Under the pieces are notes generated by a model. The model worked only from the letters and a program-made list of their open reading frames with translations, was not told the DNA's origin and made no database searches. From assembly GCA_037951165.1 (NCBI GenBank), contig JBBDHG010000008.1, positions 6,974,001 to 7,038,000 on the forward strand: a stretch of DNA of 64,000 bases, given 5' to 3'. Shown one piece after another: positions 23,330 to 34,480 of the stretch. The translations under genes were made by a program, and so were the position numbers. The stretch comes from Lophius americanus (taxonomy: Eukaryota; Chordata; Actinopteri; Lophiiformes; Lophiidae). How positions within the stretch are numbered: the first letter of the stretch is position 1; every line of letters begins with the position of its first letter.

Positions 23330-24200
23330 TGTTTGTCAGTAGTGTGTTCGGCCTAGGCATGCTCCTGATGAAACGGTGGATGGTGCCCTGGGGATCCCCT
23401 CCAAGACCTGGAACAGGCCATCTATGAGCCCCTTGACGGTCTCTGGTTCTACTTGGCACTGTCTGATGCAGCGCTATGTAACATCCCAGTGGTTTAATGT
23501 GATTCAGGACTGGGCCAGTCAAAGGCATCAACGTCTTCATCAAGTGCCTACACACTCTGGGCACGCGAGGTTTTTGTATGAGGCCTCATTTGGCGTCACT
23601 CTGTGACTGAGGAGAGAGAAATGGTCTGTGGTCACCACCAGCAAAACCATTCTCTTTTCTGGAGTGATCCTCCTGGTGTAGGCCTCATCCTGAACCAGAA
23701 CCCAGTGTCCACTGCACCAACATAAGGTCTGTCAGTGGGTCGGAGGATTTCATCCTGGTACCTAATAGCAGTCAGCAGGGAACCATTGCCTAACACATGG
23801 AGGTCTTTGTAACCCTCCAAGGATAGGCCTCCCCAGACCATCACTGACCCACCACTAAACTTTGTCATGGTGGCTGATGTTGCAGGCAGCATTTCATTCA
23901 CCACTGCGAATTCTCCAGACTCTTTCAGGTCCATCATATGAGCTCAGTTTGAACCTGCTCTCATCTGTCAGGAGAATGAGGTGCCAATGATGAATTGCCA
24001 ATTCTTGTGCTTTCTGTTGCATGCCAATCCAGTTGCATGGTGCTGGGCTGTGAGCAAAGGCCCCACCACAGGATGTTGGGCCCTCATGCCACTATCATTG
24101 AGTCTCTTACTGATAGTTTGGTGAGAAACATGCACACTAGTAGCCCTGGAGGTCATTTTGTAGGGATCTGGCGGTGCTCTTTTTGTTCCTTCAGGCACTT
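23330..24200 (-). pseudogene. Tc1-like transposase, decayed
   Basis: Reading the minus strand from about 24200 gives a helix-turn-helix region (SVHVSHQTISKRLNDSGMRA), then GGSVMVWGGLSLEG, DLHVLGNGSLTA-like sequence and RPYVGAVDTGF. The C-terminal end IPQGTIHRFIRSMPR appears in part out of frame. This order is that of Tc1/mariner transposases. Several frameshifts and stops break it. It is not functional. Confidence 0.8.
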
Positions 24201-24350
24201 ACAAGCAGAAAACGGTCCTGCTGCTGTTTCTTTCCCCCCTTCTTCTATATTCCCACATGTAACGGCCCATCTCCAGGTATCTCCTTCACACTCCTGAGAC
24301 CTGAGACTGTACTGGGAGACACAGTTAACCTTGCAATGGATGGATGCGGG

Positions 24351-25099
24351 TTGGATCACTTTTAACCCTCAAACTTAAATCATCATGCTCACACCAGCAC
24401 ATCCTATTTCTGTGCGCCCTACCTGCTATCTGTGCAACCGGTTCCCTTAATTTTTTTAACGAATGCCTGAGAGGTTTTAGGGAATGTACTAGTGCATCAT
24501 TAGGTCTGGAACAAAATTTCCAACTGCAATCAACATGCTGGGTAAATGCTCTAACCAATGAAATATAGCACATCTTTTAATGTTGTTCCCTTATTAAAAT
24601 TCTTGTACTAAGTGTTTGGAACAGCTTCCAATCAGAATGCAGATACAACATTTTGAAGATTAATAATCTGGTAAGTGAGAAGAAAAAACATATAATGAGA
24701 ATGGGTCCCATAAATAATAAATCTGAAACTAAATCCACTATTTTAGACCTTGAATATATGGAATTCATAGATGGGCTTTTTTGGTGGTTCAGATAAATCA
24801 TCATGCTCACACCAGCACATCCTATTTCTGTGTGCACCATCACGAGGATCCAACTTCTCTAATTCGGTGGTTTGCGCTCTTCGTCTGACACGTCTTTTCC
24901 CAGCGGGTCAGTCACCTCAGAGTGTGAGGCAGAAAACACAAAGCCTGCGGTCAAAAGAGAGGGCAGAATCCCCTCTTCAGCTCAGAGATAAGAGCTCTTT
25001 GTTGTGTCTGCCGCCTCACAGGAAGCTTTTGTCTGCAAACTCTGATCTGATCACTTCAATCCTGTTGAAGAATTTGGATCACTTTTAACCCTAAAACTT
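24351..25099. repeat. Circularly permuted local duplication
   Basis: A 38-bp block at 24377-24414 recurs perfectly at 24795-24832. The 26 bases directly before it (24351-24376) recur with one mismatch at 25074-25099. In the first place the order is tail then head. In the second, head and tail bound a 305-bp unit. Confidence 0.85.
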
Positions 25100-25994
25100 T
25101 ATTAATCCGGAGTCACAGGCAAAGACAAAGAGCAGTGTAAGCTGTGAAAAAAACAGGAAACAGAAAGAAACAGCGCCGTGTAATGCTTCCCAGTTTTAAT
25201 ATGAGATAAAAATTTAAAGATTTTGGATTAGATATCGATTTTTACAAGGTTACAGCTCTGTTTCCTAAATATTATATTCCTATCCATGCACTCATGCATG
25301 TGGTAAAACAGTGTTTCTTCTATTAAGCTGCAATTATAAACAGGAAATGTAACCAGGACATTTATTTTCACAGTAAAGTATTTCTTTAAACACATAGGAA
25401 CCTCAAATAAAATGCAAATTTAAATAAGAAGTACCAGAGCCTGAGTCATGAATTATATGAAAAACACCACCAATTGACTGAAACTATTTCCCAAACTCAT
25501 TCAGTCGTTCATCAAAATGTGATCTTACTTTAGTTTGAAGAAATGGAGAAAATAATCGTCACTGATCCTTAATGTTTTTCTTATTGGAATCTTTTTTTAA
25601 TCAATTATTGACACATCTGTTTCATACCACATTAAATGTTGGTATCATTCTGCATTTTCTTGAAACTGTGTACCTCGTATTTTTATTTGCAGATGCCGTA
25701 TGAAACGTTTTCAGACCAGCCAACATTTGGAAAGCATGAGAAATTATGACATGAAATCATGAAATTATGATTAAGGTTAGAAGGAGAGGATGTATCGCTT
25801 CAGAATCCCAGATATTCTTGACACAAAGATGGTTAAAAAAAATGTGCACAAAAAAGAAATCTGCTTTAAAGTGTTGAAACTTCATCTTAAATAATGATTT
25901 CTCGTTTGGTAGCTTTTTCATCCATCTCGGTGTCATGTCACCACATATGCACATAATCTCAGGTTAAAATGATAAAACACATAGGTATTACATA

Positions 25995-25995
<1 letters not shown>
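25100..25995. other. No gene seen
   Basis: AT-rich sequence with only short open frames. No repeat family is recognised. Confidence 0.55.

Positions 25996-25998
<3 letters not shown>

Positions 25999-26075
<77 letters not shown>
25999..26075. repeat. (AT)n microsatellite
   Basis: A 77-base uninterrupted AT run, self-complementary and able to extrude as a cruciform. Confidence 0.97.
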
Positions 26076-26078
<3 letters not shown>

Positions 26079-26109
26079 CATGACTTATTTTTTAATTTGC
26101 AGCAGGTGT

Positions 26110-26400
26110 TTAAAACTACAACAGTGGAAAGGTGCAGTGGGATCAAGCTGAATGCTCACCAGCAGCTTTAATGAAGCCTTGAGGGATCTTTTCACACTTG
26201 TGAAGGACCGAGAAGCTTTTAACAACCTCTGTTTGTCCGCCATGATGATCTCCTCTCAGATCAGAGATAATACTCAGCGCAAACAACACAGAGAAAGGAC
26301 AGGGCTGACGGGGAATGAGGAGCTCATAATGAGATGGAGATTATCCTGGAGACGGGGAGCAGGGTTCAAGAGGCCCGCACCATCACACTGATCTGTGCTG
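26110..26400. other. Non-repetitive block after the (AT)n tract, possible conserved element
   Basis: Balanced, purine-rich sequence with an open frame of 79 codons (26152-26391) and no family resemblance or splice bounds. It resembles conserved noncoding DNA in texture only. Confidence 0.22.
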
Positions 26401-26647
26401 AAATGTCTGAACCCACTGCCTCATATCCAGTTTTATCCAGACATCAGTCATACAAAAATCACTTTTAATGGCAAAATCTGGAGATCGCAGTAAAATCATT
26501 CAGCCAAATTTCTGAGGAGTTTTCTCTCATTTCTTCATGGATGCATGTTGGATTTTAGTTGCATTTTCCAAATATTTCATTATAGACTTGGAAAAACGTC
26601 ACAATTCTGCTCTTTTCATGGGAAAGCAAAGTTGTTGCAATTGCAAA

Positions 26648-26681
26648 ATTTAAGCAATAACTTCATCGTTATTGCTTAAAT
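26648..26681. repeat. Perfect 14-bp hairpin
   Basis: ATTTAAGCAATAAC, a six-base loop, then GTTATTGCTTAAAT. AT-rich and isolated. Confidence 0.9.
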
Positions 26682-26920
26682 GATGGAAAAAAATTATATA
26701 AAGACTTCTGCGTCTTGCAGCTGAAAACTTGTATCAATAACAGGCAGAAATTGTGCAGACTTATGTCTAGAAGTTATTTCTGCAATCTTGACTAAGAGAT
26801 TAAAGTATGCCAAGCTTTAAGAAAACTTTCAGAAGACAAACGATGTTTCTTACAAACAATTATTAGGACACTGGGACTGAAATCTTTTTCATTTTTTTTT
26901 ATCTTGTGTGGCATTTTGTT

Positions 26921-26952
26921 GCATTGCATTTCTGTATCCAGAAATGCAATGC
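26921..26952. repeat. Perfect 14-bp hairpin, tetraloop TATC
   Basis: GCATTGCATTTCTG, TATC, CAGAAATGCAATGC. It lies 240 bases from the hairpin at 26648. Confidence 0.9.
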
Positions 26953-27780
26953 GATGTTATATGAACATCCTCTTTAATTGTAATTGGCCGAAATTTGCCA
27001 CGTCTCCACGGCTATATCTCTCAAGTTATGTTAAAAAACTCCTAATTTTTGAACTCAAATTAGCCGTCGTCCTGTTGAGTGCAGTTCATAGCTCCAAGAA
27101 ACTTTTTTTTTTATTGATCTTAATATCAGATACACGTGCAAATTCTATACTTATAGGTGAAACAACAACTTTTTTCTCTAAGAAAAGCAAAAAGTCGCTG
27201 AGCATCCATTTGATGAAAACTCACAATAATTACTCTAAAGCTTCATCAAAGTATCAAGGATTTCCTGACCCAATTCTAGGTCTCTATGGTCAATGGGGTA
27301 GTTGGTGTACATCAAAGTATAAAATAATATAAGCCCTTTTGTCAGTGGATGGTCAGACCACTATTACTGAGTTATCTGTGTGCATAATATATGGCTGTCA
27401 ATCTTATGAAATAGTGGCAGAATGGACCATGGGCAGTGATGTTATAACTAATTCCTTTTTTCCTAGACTAAACATTAGCAATCGTTGCATTGCCACAGCT
27501 ATACCGCTCGGTGAACACTCAGAATATTCACAATATAGCTTTATCAAGAGTTGTTGGGTTTTCTGACCCACTTTGTGTTGAGTCTTGGCACATATATATA
27601 ATATTTCTGAAAAAAACAAACTCACACACACTCTCTAACACTCACACTCAAACAAACAGCACCAAGCACATGACATAAGTCAATAACTTTTATTTTTGTA
27701 TTATTGTGAGCCTTCCCGATATCACTAATTTCGACCTAAATGGAAGGACAATGATACATAATGATGACGACCCCATAATG

Positions 27781-28663
27781 CAGGGGTGTCAATAACAAAC
27801 AAGGAAGGGGGCAAAATTAAAAACTGAGCCCACATCGAAGGCCGAACAGAAATCTAATGGGCCATGTTTAATTTGAGGTATTATGATAATTTGTTCTTGT
27901 TTTATTTACTCATTTTATAGAATTCTGAACAAACCAAGGTAAAAGAAAATAGTCAGATTAACCATCTCAGCAGTGTTTGATGTAATCATTTCTGATAGAC
28001 AGTTTTTATTCATCAGCAACAGACAGAAAACTATTTTTTTCCAGTTACATCTAAAATAATTTGTTTTCAAGTAAAAATATCAACAAATAGGAACTTTAGA
28101 TGACCCTGGGCTTGGCTTTAGCTGTTTCTTTCTTCTGGCAAAATAAAACAGTAAAAGTAGACTGTCGCTCCACCTACTATTTGTTTCTGCAGTCAGGAGC
28201 AGCAGCACCTCAGAAAACAGTGAGGTGCACCAATACCCTCAATGTTCTTTTCACATAAAAGTAGGCGAAGTAAACTTAGACATGTAGAACGTCTGGAAGA
28301 CTTGAACGCACTTGGCGTTTAATTAAAATGTGCGTTCCATGTGCTATTGGTTTATTATTTAGTGTTTTACATTTTTTCCTCATCCACAGCCCCACCGGGT
28401 TTCATAGCCTCTTTTCTAAGGATTAGCCTAAAGTTTATTAGAGTGACTGGATGAACTCTGATATGTAACAACAGAGGAGCGGCAGGAGAGATCGCGCTGG
28501 CGCTCTTGATTGACAGCTATGGCAGTGCGTTCTGGGCCTTGTAGTATCTGTGGTATTTGTGCTGTGTACAAACGGGCCATTTATTATAGAAATGACATAT
28601 TGTCTTGAGCCACAGATATAATTGTTCTGCGGGCCAAATGTGGCCTTGAGTTTGACGTCTCTG
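27781..28663. mobile_element. Non-autonomous hAT-like element (883 bp)
   Basis: The left end CAGGGGTGTCAA faces a right end whose reverse complement is CAGAGACGTCAAACTCAAGG. Just inside the right end is CGGGCCAAATGTGGCC. These are hallmarks of common hAT-superfamily elements. No transposase is encoded. An 8-bp target duplication is not evident, so the ends are assigned by sequence only. Confidence 0.6.
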
Positions 28664-29232
28664 ACTTAGTTTACCTACAGGTGTGTAAAGTATAGTATAT
28701 AGTAAAGTACTACTATTCATAGTAGTATGAAACAGAACATGCTATGAGAATGAGACAATGACATGAACTTTATTAAACAATAATTGACTAAATCAAAATG
28801 CCATACTGTTGACAATAAAAGACAACAATAAATTTAAAAACATTCTACTTAAAATATTTTTATTTTCAAACACAAAAATTGACTCTAGGTCTTGCCTTCG
28901 AAATGATGAACTATTACCACGTGTTCCTTGAACTGATCATCGGATCAACCACTTTTTTCAAAGTTGTATTCTAAATCATTCAACCTGTTCTTATCAGATA
29001 CATCTGATGTGAAATGAGTGTGATAAGGGAAAAAAACAACAACATGATATGGTATAAAGACATTACCGTCCCTGTAATGAAAATCACCTAAAATACTTTT
29101 TCTTCTACTAAATTAAGACTAAACTGTCCAAACTTTAAGTGACTAAAACATGCCTAAAAATATGATTAAAACCTATAAGGACTAAGACTGAGACTAAATA
29201 GAAATAACCGACAAAATTGACACTACTTGCAG

Positions 29233-29377
29233 ATATCAGATGACATGAGAACAGCCACAGGTGCAACCATCAGTGTGCAGTCACATGTAACGAGTCAAAG
29301 CAGGTTGGAAATCATCAATGATGACATCACTGAGCTAAAAGGAGTCCATGAGACGATGGAAGTGACCGTTAACAAGG
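29233..29377 (+). other. Possible orphan exon, unidentified
   Basis: TTGCAG at 29227-29232 is an acceptor-like site, and AAGG|GTAAAA at 29377/29378 is a donor-like site. The frame between is open for 48 codons, starting ISDDMRTATGATISV and ending LKGVHETMEVTVNKG. The peptide looks plausible as coding but I do not recognise it, and no neighbouring exon was found. Confidence 0.2.
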
Positions 29378-30407
29378 GTAAAAAGTACTTTTACTGTGTC
29401 CACCTAAAGACATTTTTCTAGTTGCTTCCCTTAGAGAGGATGGCTTTGTTTGTCTGAAACATAGTATTTTGCTGTGTCCATCTGAAAGTTTCTTAACTGT
29501 CTTTAGACTTGACTCTCTCTGCTCTTGGACTTGTGTTGAACTCAAAAGAGGTGCAGATGTGTGTCTGTGTCTGTGTGTGCGTGAGTGTGACACCTCAGGG
29601 CATTTTGTCACTTAAGGGACAGAAGTGTGGCTGATCAGTTTTCCTCCTCTGAGCTGATGAGCAGATTAGAGGTCAGGATGGGCTCAGGACTAACTGATTT
29701 AGGAAGGTTTAGTCTTCACTCTGAAATCCATCCTCTTTGTTTGGCATCACCGCCCCGCTGGCTCCATTCCTGTTGGCGGCGTCTCCTCGCATTTTTAATT
29801 CCTTTTTCTCTGCTTCAGTGAGCTACTGAGGTCTAGAGTCTTATTATGAAGGGATGACACAGTTATCCCTAGTGGTTCTCATGACGGTATGTTTTGATAG
29901 CCAATATAAAACGATTTACCAACAGTAAATAGTTGCCAGAGCTGGAAGTAAGTGGGTATGATTCATAGATTTGCAGGAGTTACTGAATTATTGGTTACCA
30001 CACCGTGTCTTTGCGGTTAATTGGTGACTTGAAAGATGTGTGTGGGTAAGAATGGTCGCGTCGGTCCTGTGATGAACTGGCCACCTGTTCAGGTGTATCA
30101 ATTTGTCAACAGGAACCAGCTCCAGCCCCCCAACAAACCTCCAAAGGATGAATTACGGTAAAATAAGATCACAGATTATGAATGAGTGAATGATTTTTAT
30201 TTTTTTAAATACAATAACTGAAAAATTCCTTGAGATAACCTGAGATTTGGGGCATATATCAAGAGCAACAACATCATTAAAAATAAATTGACACTACGAG
30301 TTGACCATATCAAAGCAGAGATAAATGGAATTAGATAGTACCTTACTAATTGATTCAACTATTCAAGGAGCTTCAGATCACAAGCCAACTTTCAGCCACT
30401 CACACAA

Positions 30408-31147
30408 TAGGTGGGTTTACACGGACAGCCTAATTCTAAATACATTCAGAAAAGACGCCCAACCTGAAAAACATTTTTGCATGTAAACACCCCTTTCCGG
30501 AAGAAAAGTCCCTTTCCGGAAGAAAAGTCCCTTTCCGGAAGAAAAGTCCCTTTCCGGAAGAAAAGTCCCTTTCCGGAAGAAAAGTCCCTTTCCGGAAGAA
30601 AAGTCCCTTTCCGAATTAGTTTTCATTCCTTTGCAGGGAGATATAAGTCCTTTTGGAAAGCCTTTCCGATAGCCGTTTGCTGCATGTAAACGCTGTTTTT
30701 GAAAACTTTCTGTTTGATTTGTGTCTGTTCATGTTCAGCGTTGTGACATAATGATCCACTGCGTTTCTTCAGCGCCGCAACGCATTTTAAATATTGTGAC
30801 TTCAAAACAATACCGGTCTACATCGGAGAGTCATTTACTCAATGCATCTTTGAAAGAGTATAACATGTTTGGACGGTTAGATGGACGAAAAGTCACATTC
30901 GCGCGTGCGCTCCTTGTCGTATTTTTCTTCTGGGCGCTTGTTGTTGTTGGTCGGCACCCGGCCCATCATAGCATTATCGCCACCTTATAAACTGCTCATG
31001 TCAGAAAGCTGTTTTCCGATTAAATGAGACGATGCATGTAAACACCGGGTCCAAAAAGTTCAAACTTCCTGTAAACAGGCGATCGACATTGCAATTCGCA
31101 AAAGTTTAATACAGACAGGAGAAAAGTGTCCCATGTAAACCCACCTA
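30408..31147. mobile_element. Harbinger-like element, copy C (740 bp, inverted, with internal minisatellite)
   Basis: It runs opposite to copies A, B and D. Its ends are TAGGTGGGTTTACACGG and CCATGTAAACCCACCTA. It is longer than copy A mainly because a 19-bp sequence next to one end has been amplified (30491-30613). The interior keeps the blocks GCCGCAACGCATTTTAAATA and ATTATCGCCACCTTATAA shared with other copies. Confidence 0.8.
30491..30613. repeat. 19-bp minisatellite inside copy C
   Basis: The unit CCCTTTCCGGAAGAAAAGT occurs six times without a mismatch (30491-30604), followed by a partial copy. The other family members have a single version of this segment. Perfect identity points to recent expansion. 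Confidence 0.95.
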
Positions 31148-31149
31148 TT

Positions 31150-32810
31150 CATACAGTGGTGGCAGAGGCTGCTTTGCTTCCTGAGCCACACACTGTAAAA
31201 TGTAATAAGTTGGCTTTATTTAAGAAAAACAAAAAAGTCAGGAAACCAGCTTTGTTTGTTCGTTAAATTTAAGTAGTTAAATATAAATGCTTGTATTTCA
31301 GTTTCAGCAACTGAAATTCAGTGATCAACGTTACGTAGTTATTTAGAGGTGATTTGTTTCTTGACTTTTTGTAAGTTAATGAAATGTATTACATTTTACC
31401 TGCAACTGCCTAACAGTGATATACGTATAAAATAGTCTAATTTGAAAAAAGGCCGATATCACTGAGAGTAGCCAGTACCAAGAGTTAGTTGTACTGACTA
31501 TAAATTATTTACTTACAACTAAATACAGCTTTAACTGTGTTTGATAGTAATCTGGGTTTCTCTAAATTGGGCAATATGGGTGCACTTAAGGTGTGTGTAC
31601 TCTTTCAAAAATTCCAATATTTAATTGGTAATTTCAATAGATAGGGTTGTAAAGATCCAGGGATACAAATCAGAACTCGATACTAACATTGAAGATGCGA
31701 GTAAATGTCCAGATGCACCATGATACAGTTGATGGCCCGAATGTACAATTCCAAAATCAGTTAACGGAAGCTTTGCTGCTAAATCTGGCGTGTCTTTCTC
31801 TTGCCTGTCTTTTACCGGCAGGCAAGACTCAGATGTTTCCCACCTTTTCCAACCACAACTCAACGAGTGGAGGCAGACCCCGAAGAGCAGTCCAGACGTC
31901 CATCTCCAAAATAACACTCTTAAAGCTCATCCTGGGGGATCCCGAGTCGTTCCTAGGCTAGACAAGACCCAGAGAACTAGCCTCCGTATCGATAGAAAAA
32001 ACCCTTTTAGTTTACCTGAAAGGCGGTGTCCAATGCGACCGTGACTTTGAGCTTTTGAGGATGGACTGTGTTTTCAAATGATGAACAGTTTGGTGAATCT
32101 AATGAATTTTGATGTATCTTAAATATCTGTTGATTTCAGCTTGCTTTAAATGCTTGCTGCTGTCGTGGACCCTATTATCACATATGGTTATGCCCAGCAG
32201 CTTGGCTGGAGTCTGTAAGGAACTGTTGAATCCTGATTGTGCTACTTGCATTTTCTGACATTTTCGCTTTCTTGATGGTTGTATGAAAGTTTATCTTTTA
32301 GAATAGTTACAGTTCTGCGTAATAGTGATACATCCTTGATGGTTTCAGTGTGTGTCTATGCAATTAGTCTATGTCCTTCATAGGTGTGGAACCTCGTTGT
32401 ACACACTTTATTCAACTAGATAAATGTTACTTCCTCTTTGAATATGGAATGGTTAAGTAGCGTGACAACAGTCTGTAGGTGTAGTGTCACAAGATTATTT
32501 GGCGTAGCTTCATCGTGGGATTATAGCGCTGAAGGTCCAGGCGGCAAATCCTTTTTCTGCCACTGCTTGTCAAACTGTGTTTCATACTTTCTTGAGATTT
32601 TCACAAAATTTGTTGAACAAATCACTACCAAAGGACATATCATACAATTCCTGATTCATTCACACATGTCGGTGTATTTTGTCATATTGTTCAGCCAGCT
32701 CTACAGGACTAGTGTGCTCTGAACATCAAGCACACTGACCTACAAACTCATTTATGGAGAAACGTTCATAAAAAACATGATGTCATCACAGTCTTCTTTT
32801 ATACATCACA
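31150..32810. other. Mostly unannotated, downstream of the receptor gene
   Basis: Apart from the retroelement-like piece at 31780-31980, this holds AT-rich unique-looking sequence. No exon is recognised. Confidence 0.5.
31780..31980 (+). repeat. Retroelement-like fragment
   Basis: CTCATCCTGGGGGATCCCGA followed by GTCGTTCCTAGGC resembles a widespread fish LINE 5' segment. Frames are broken. The assignment rests on that one motif. Confidence 0.35.
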
Positions 32811-32812
32811 TT

Positions 32813-32818
32813 TTTATT
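32813..32818 (-). terminator. Poly(A) signal for the PAR4-like gene
   Basis: AATAAA on the minus strand lies about 215 bases past the stop codon of the receptor. It is the first canonical signal in that direction and would give a short 3' UTR. Cleavage position is not determined. Confidence 0.55.
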
Positions 32819-33033
32819 ACTTATTATATCTTCTTTAATTTTACTACATTGTTTTCATTTACATTTAAACATTCAGTGACATTGTGTGTTACAAACAACT
32901 GAATAAATCTCTTCATTTTTTTCCCACATTTCTATTCATGTGCATTCAAAATCATTTTTGAGTAGAGCATTATCAATAAATCATCAGGAATCTGTTCGAC
33001 CATCATGTCAACAAGTTTTCAGTTTAAAGAGAT

Positions 33034-34103
33034 CTAATATTCAAGCTTTTGATGCTGACAGTGGTCATCAGAGACGTACAGTGTGGTCCGCGTTGACCTT
33101 TGGCATGACAATGATGAGGAATATGACACATTGTTCCCATTAGAGGACGGTATGTCCTCTGAGTTGCCACGGCAACACAGAACTTTCCTGGCCTTCACCC
33201 TGAACTCCGCTGACACAAAATAGTAAATTAAAGGGTCGATGCAGCTGTTAAAGGTGCTAATTGCTAAGCTAACCATATAGGGGACATATATGTCCTGGCC
33301 ATCTCCATCCTGTGAGCTGTCTCTGTAGGTGAGAAGGAGCAGGATGTTGCTGGGCAGCATACACACGATGAACACGACCAGTACCAGCACTGTCACGCAG
33401 ATTGCATGTCTGTAGCGCGTCCTCTCAGCCAGCAGGGTTCGCAGCACAGAACAGTGGCAGAAGATCACAACCACAAAGGGAACCAAGAAGCAGAATGTGA
33501 ACAAGGTAGCAAAGTATGGTAAAAAAACATTCTCCTGCTCTTCCTCAGGCAAAGCGTCATGGCAGGTGGTGATTTGCAGCTCGTCCAAGAAGTAGGTCTG
33601 CTGGGACATCAGCAGTGGCAGCATGGCAGACAGCACCACAATCCAAACCGCAGCCGTCATGTATAGAGATATTTTTCGACTGCGCAGCAACTTAGCTCTG
33701 AATGGATGGACCAGAGCAATATAGCGGTCTACAGCCACAAGTGCCAGACACACTACAGACCCATACATGTTGCCATAAAACAATGCCATGACAACACGGC
33801 AGAAAGGCTCCCCGAGCCCCCAATTGTTTCCCCTGAAGTGATACACAATGCGGAAAGGCAGCACCACCAGCAGCAGACAGTCCACCACAGTCAGGGTGAT
33901 GAGCAGCGTGGTTGATGGCAAGCGTTTGGTCCTGAATAACAGCACCCACAGGGCCAGCAGGTTGGATGGCAGACCCACAATGAAGGCCACAAGGTAGATG
34001 ACTGGTATGTACAGGTTGGTAGTTGGAGCCTGGATCTCCTTCAGCTGTTTCTTATTCAGGGTAGTTTGGTTACAGACGGTCTTCACCTGGAACGTCCGTT
34101 GAC
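33034..34103 (-). CDS. f2rl3: Protease-activated receptor, PAR4-like, exon 2 (main coding exon)
   Basis: This exon encodes nearly all of a class A GPCR that is switched on when a protease cuts its N-terminus and exposes a tethered ligand. Numbering follows the predicted 391-residue protein. Arg38 precedes the likely new N-terminus TFQVK. Asn47 is in an N-glycosylation sequon. Helix 1 spans about 67-92. Cys137 and Cys216 would form the usual disulfide. DRY is at 161-163, the PAR hallmark CHD in loop 2 at 216-218, and DPLIY in helix 7 at 325-329. Cys345-346 are possible palmitoylation sites before a Ser-rich tail. PAR4-like features by eye are CHDALP, ALVHPFRA and VSAEFR. The open frame upstream has no ATG: it opens with TTG and meets a stop just before that. 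The only acceptor that keeps frame with exon 1 is GAAG|GT at 34104. The stop is at 33034-33036. Family assignment is firm. The choice of PAR4 over PAR2 or PAR3 is inferred. Confidence 0.93.
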
Positions 34104-34129
34104 CTTCAAAATCCAAAACAATCCTTTAG

Positions 34130-34480
34130 TCTGTCTGCAGAGCCCAGAAAACCTCATCAGTCCACATGTAGACCTTCAGAAACCACATTATACTATCTAT
34201 ATAACCAAGAGAGAGCACATCAGTCTGTCTGTAAACCTGTTAAGACCATAGGAATGAATATGTAGACTTGCATATACCAGAATAACCCACCCGCAGGCCA
34301 GCAGAGACCGTATTTTCCCATCTGTAGACCTACAGACACCACATCAGCCCACCATTAGATCTGACAAGTCCATACTTTATTAGTCAATCTGTATCAATCC
34401 ATTGCTGGACCTGTTGAGTCCACAGCACAGTTGGTCCCTCTATAACGCGGAGACACCACATCAGTCATGATAGTGGACGA
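34130..34480. repeat. Degenerate tandem repeat in receptor intron
   Basis: Blocks of roughly 60-70 bases recur with variants of CACATCAGTC, CTGTAGACC and GTTRAGWCC. Copies are diverged and the period is irregular. It lies directly behind exon 2 of the receptor gene. Confidence 0.55.

Noticed and set aside
26904..27332. 142-codon open frame
   Set aside because: AT-rich composition, no domain, no splice or start context, and no resemblance to any family I know.
33692..33949. Overlapping open frames on both strands of the receptor exon
   Set aside because: Shadows of the receptor coding frame.
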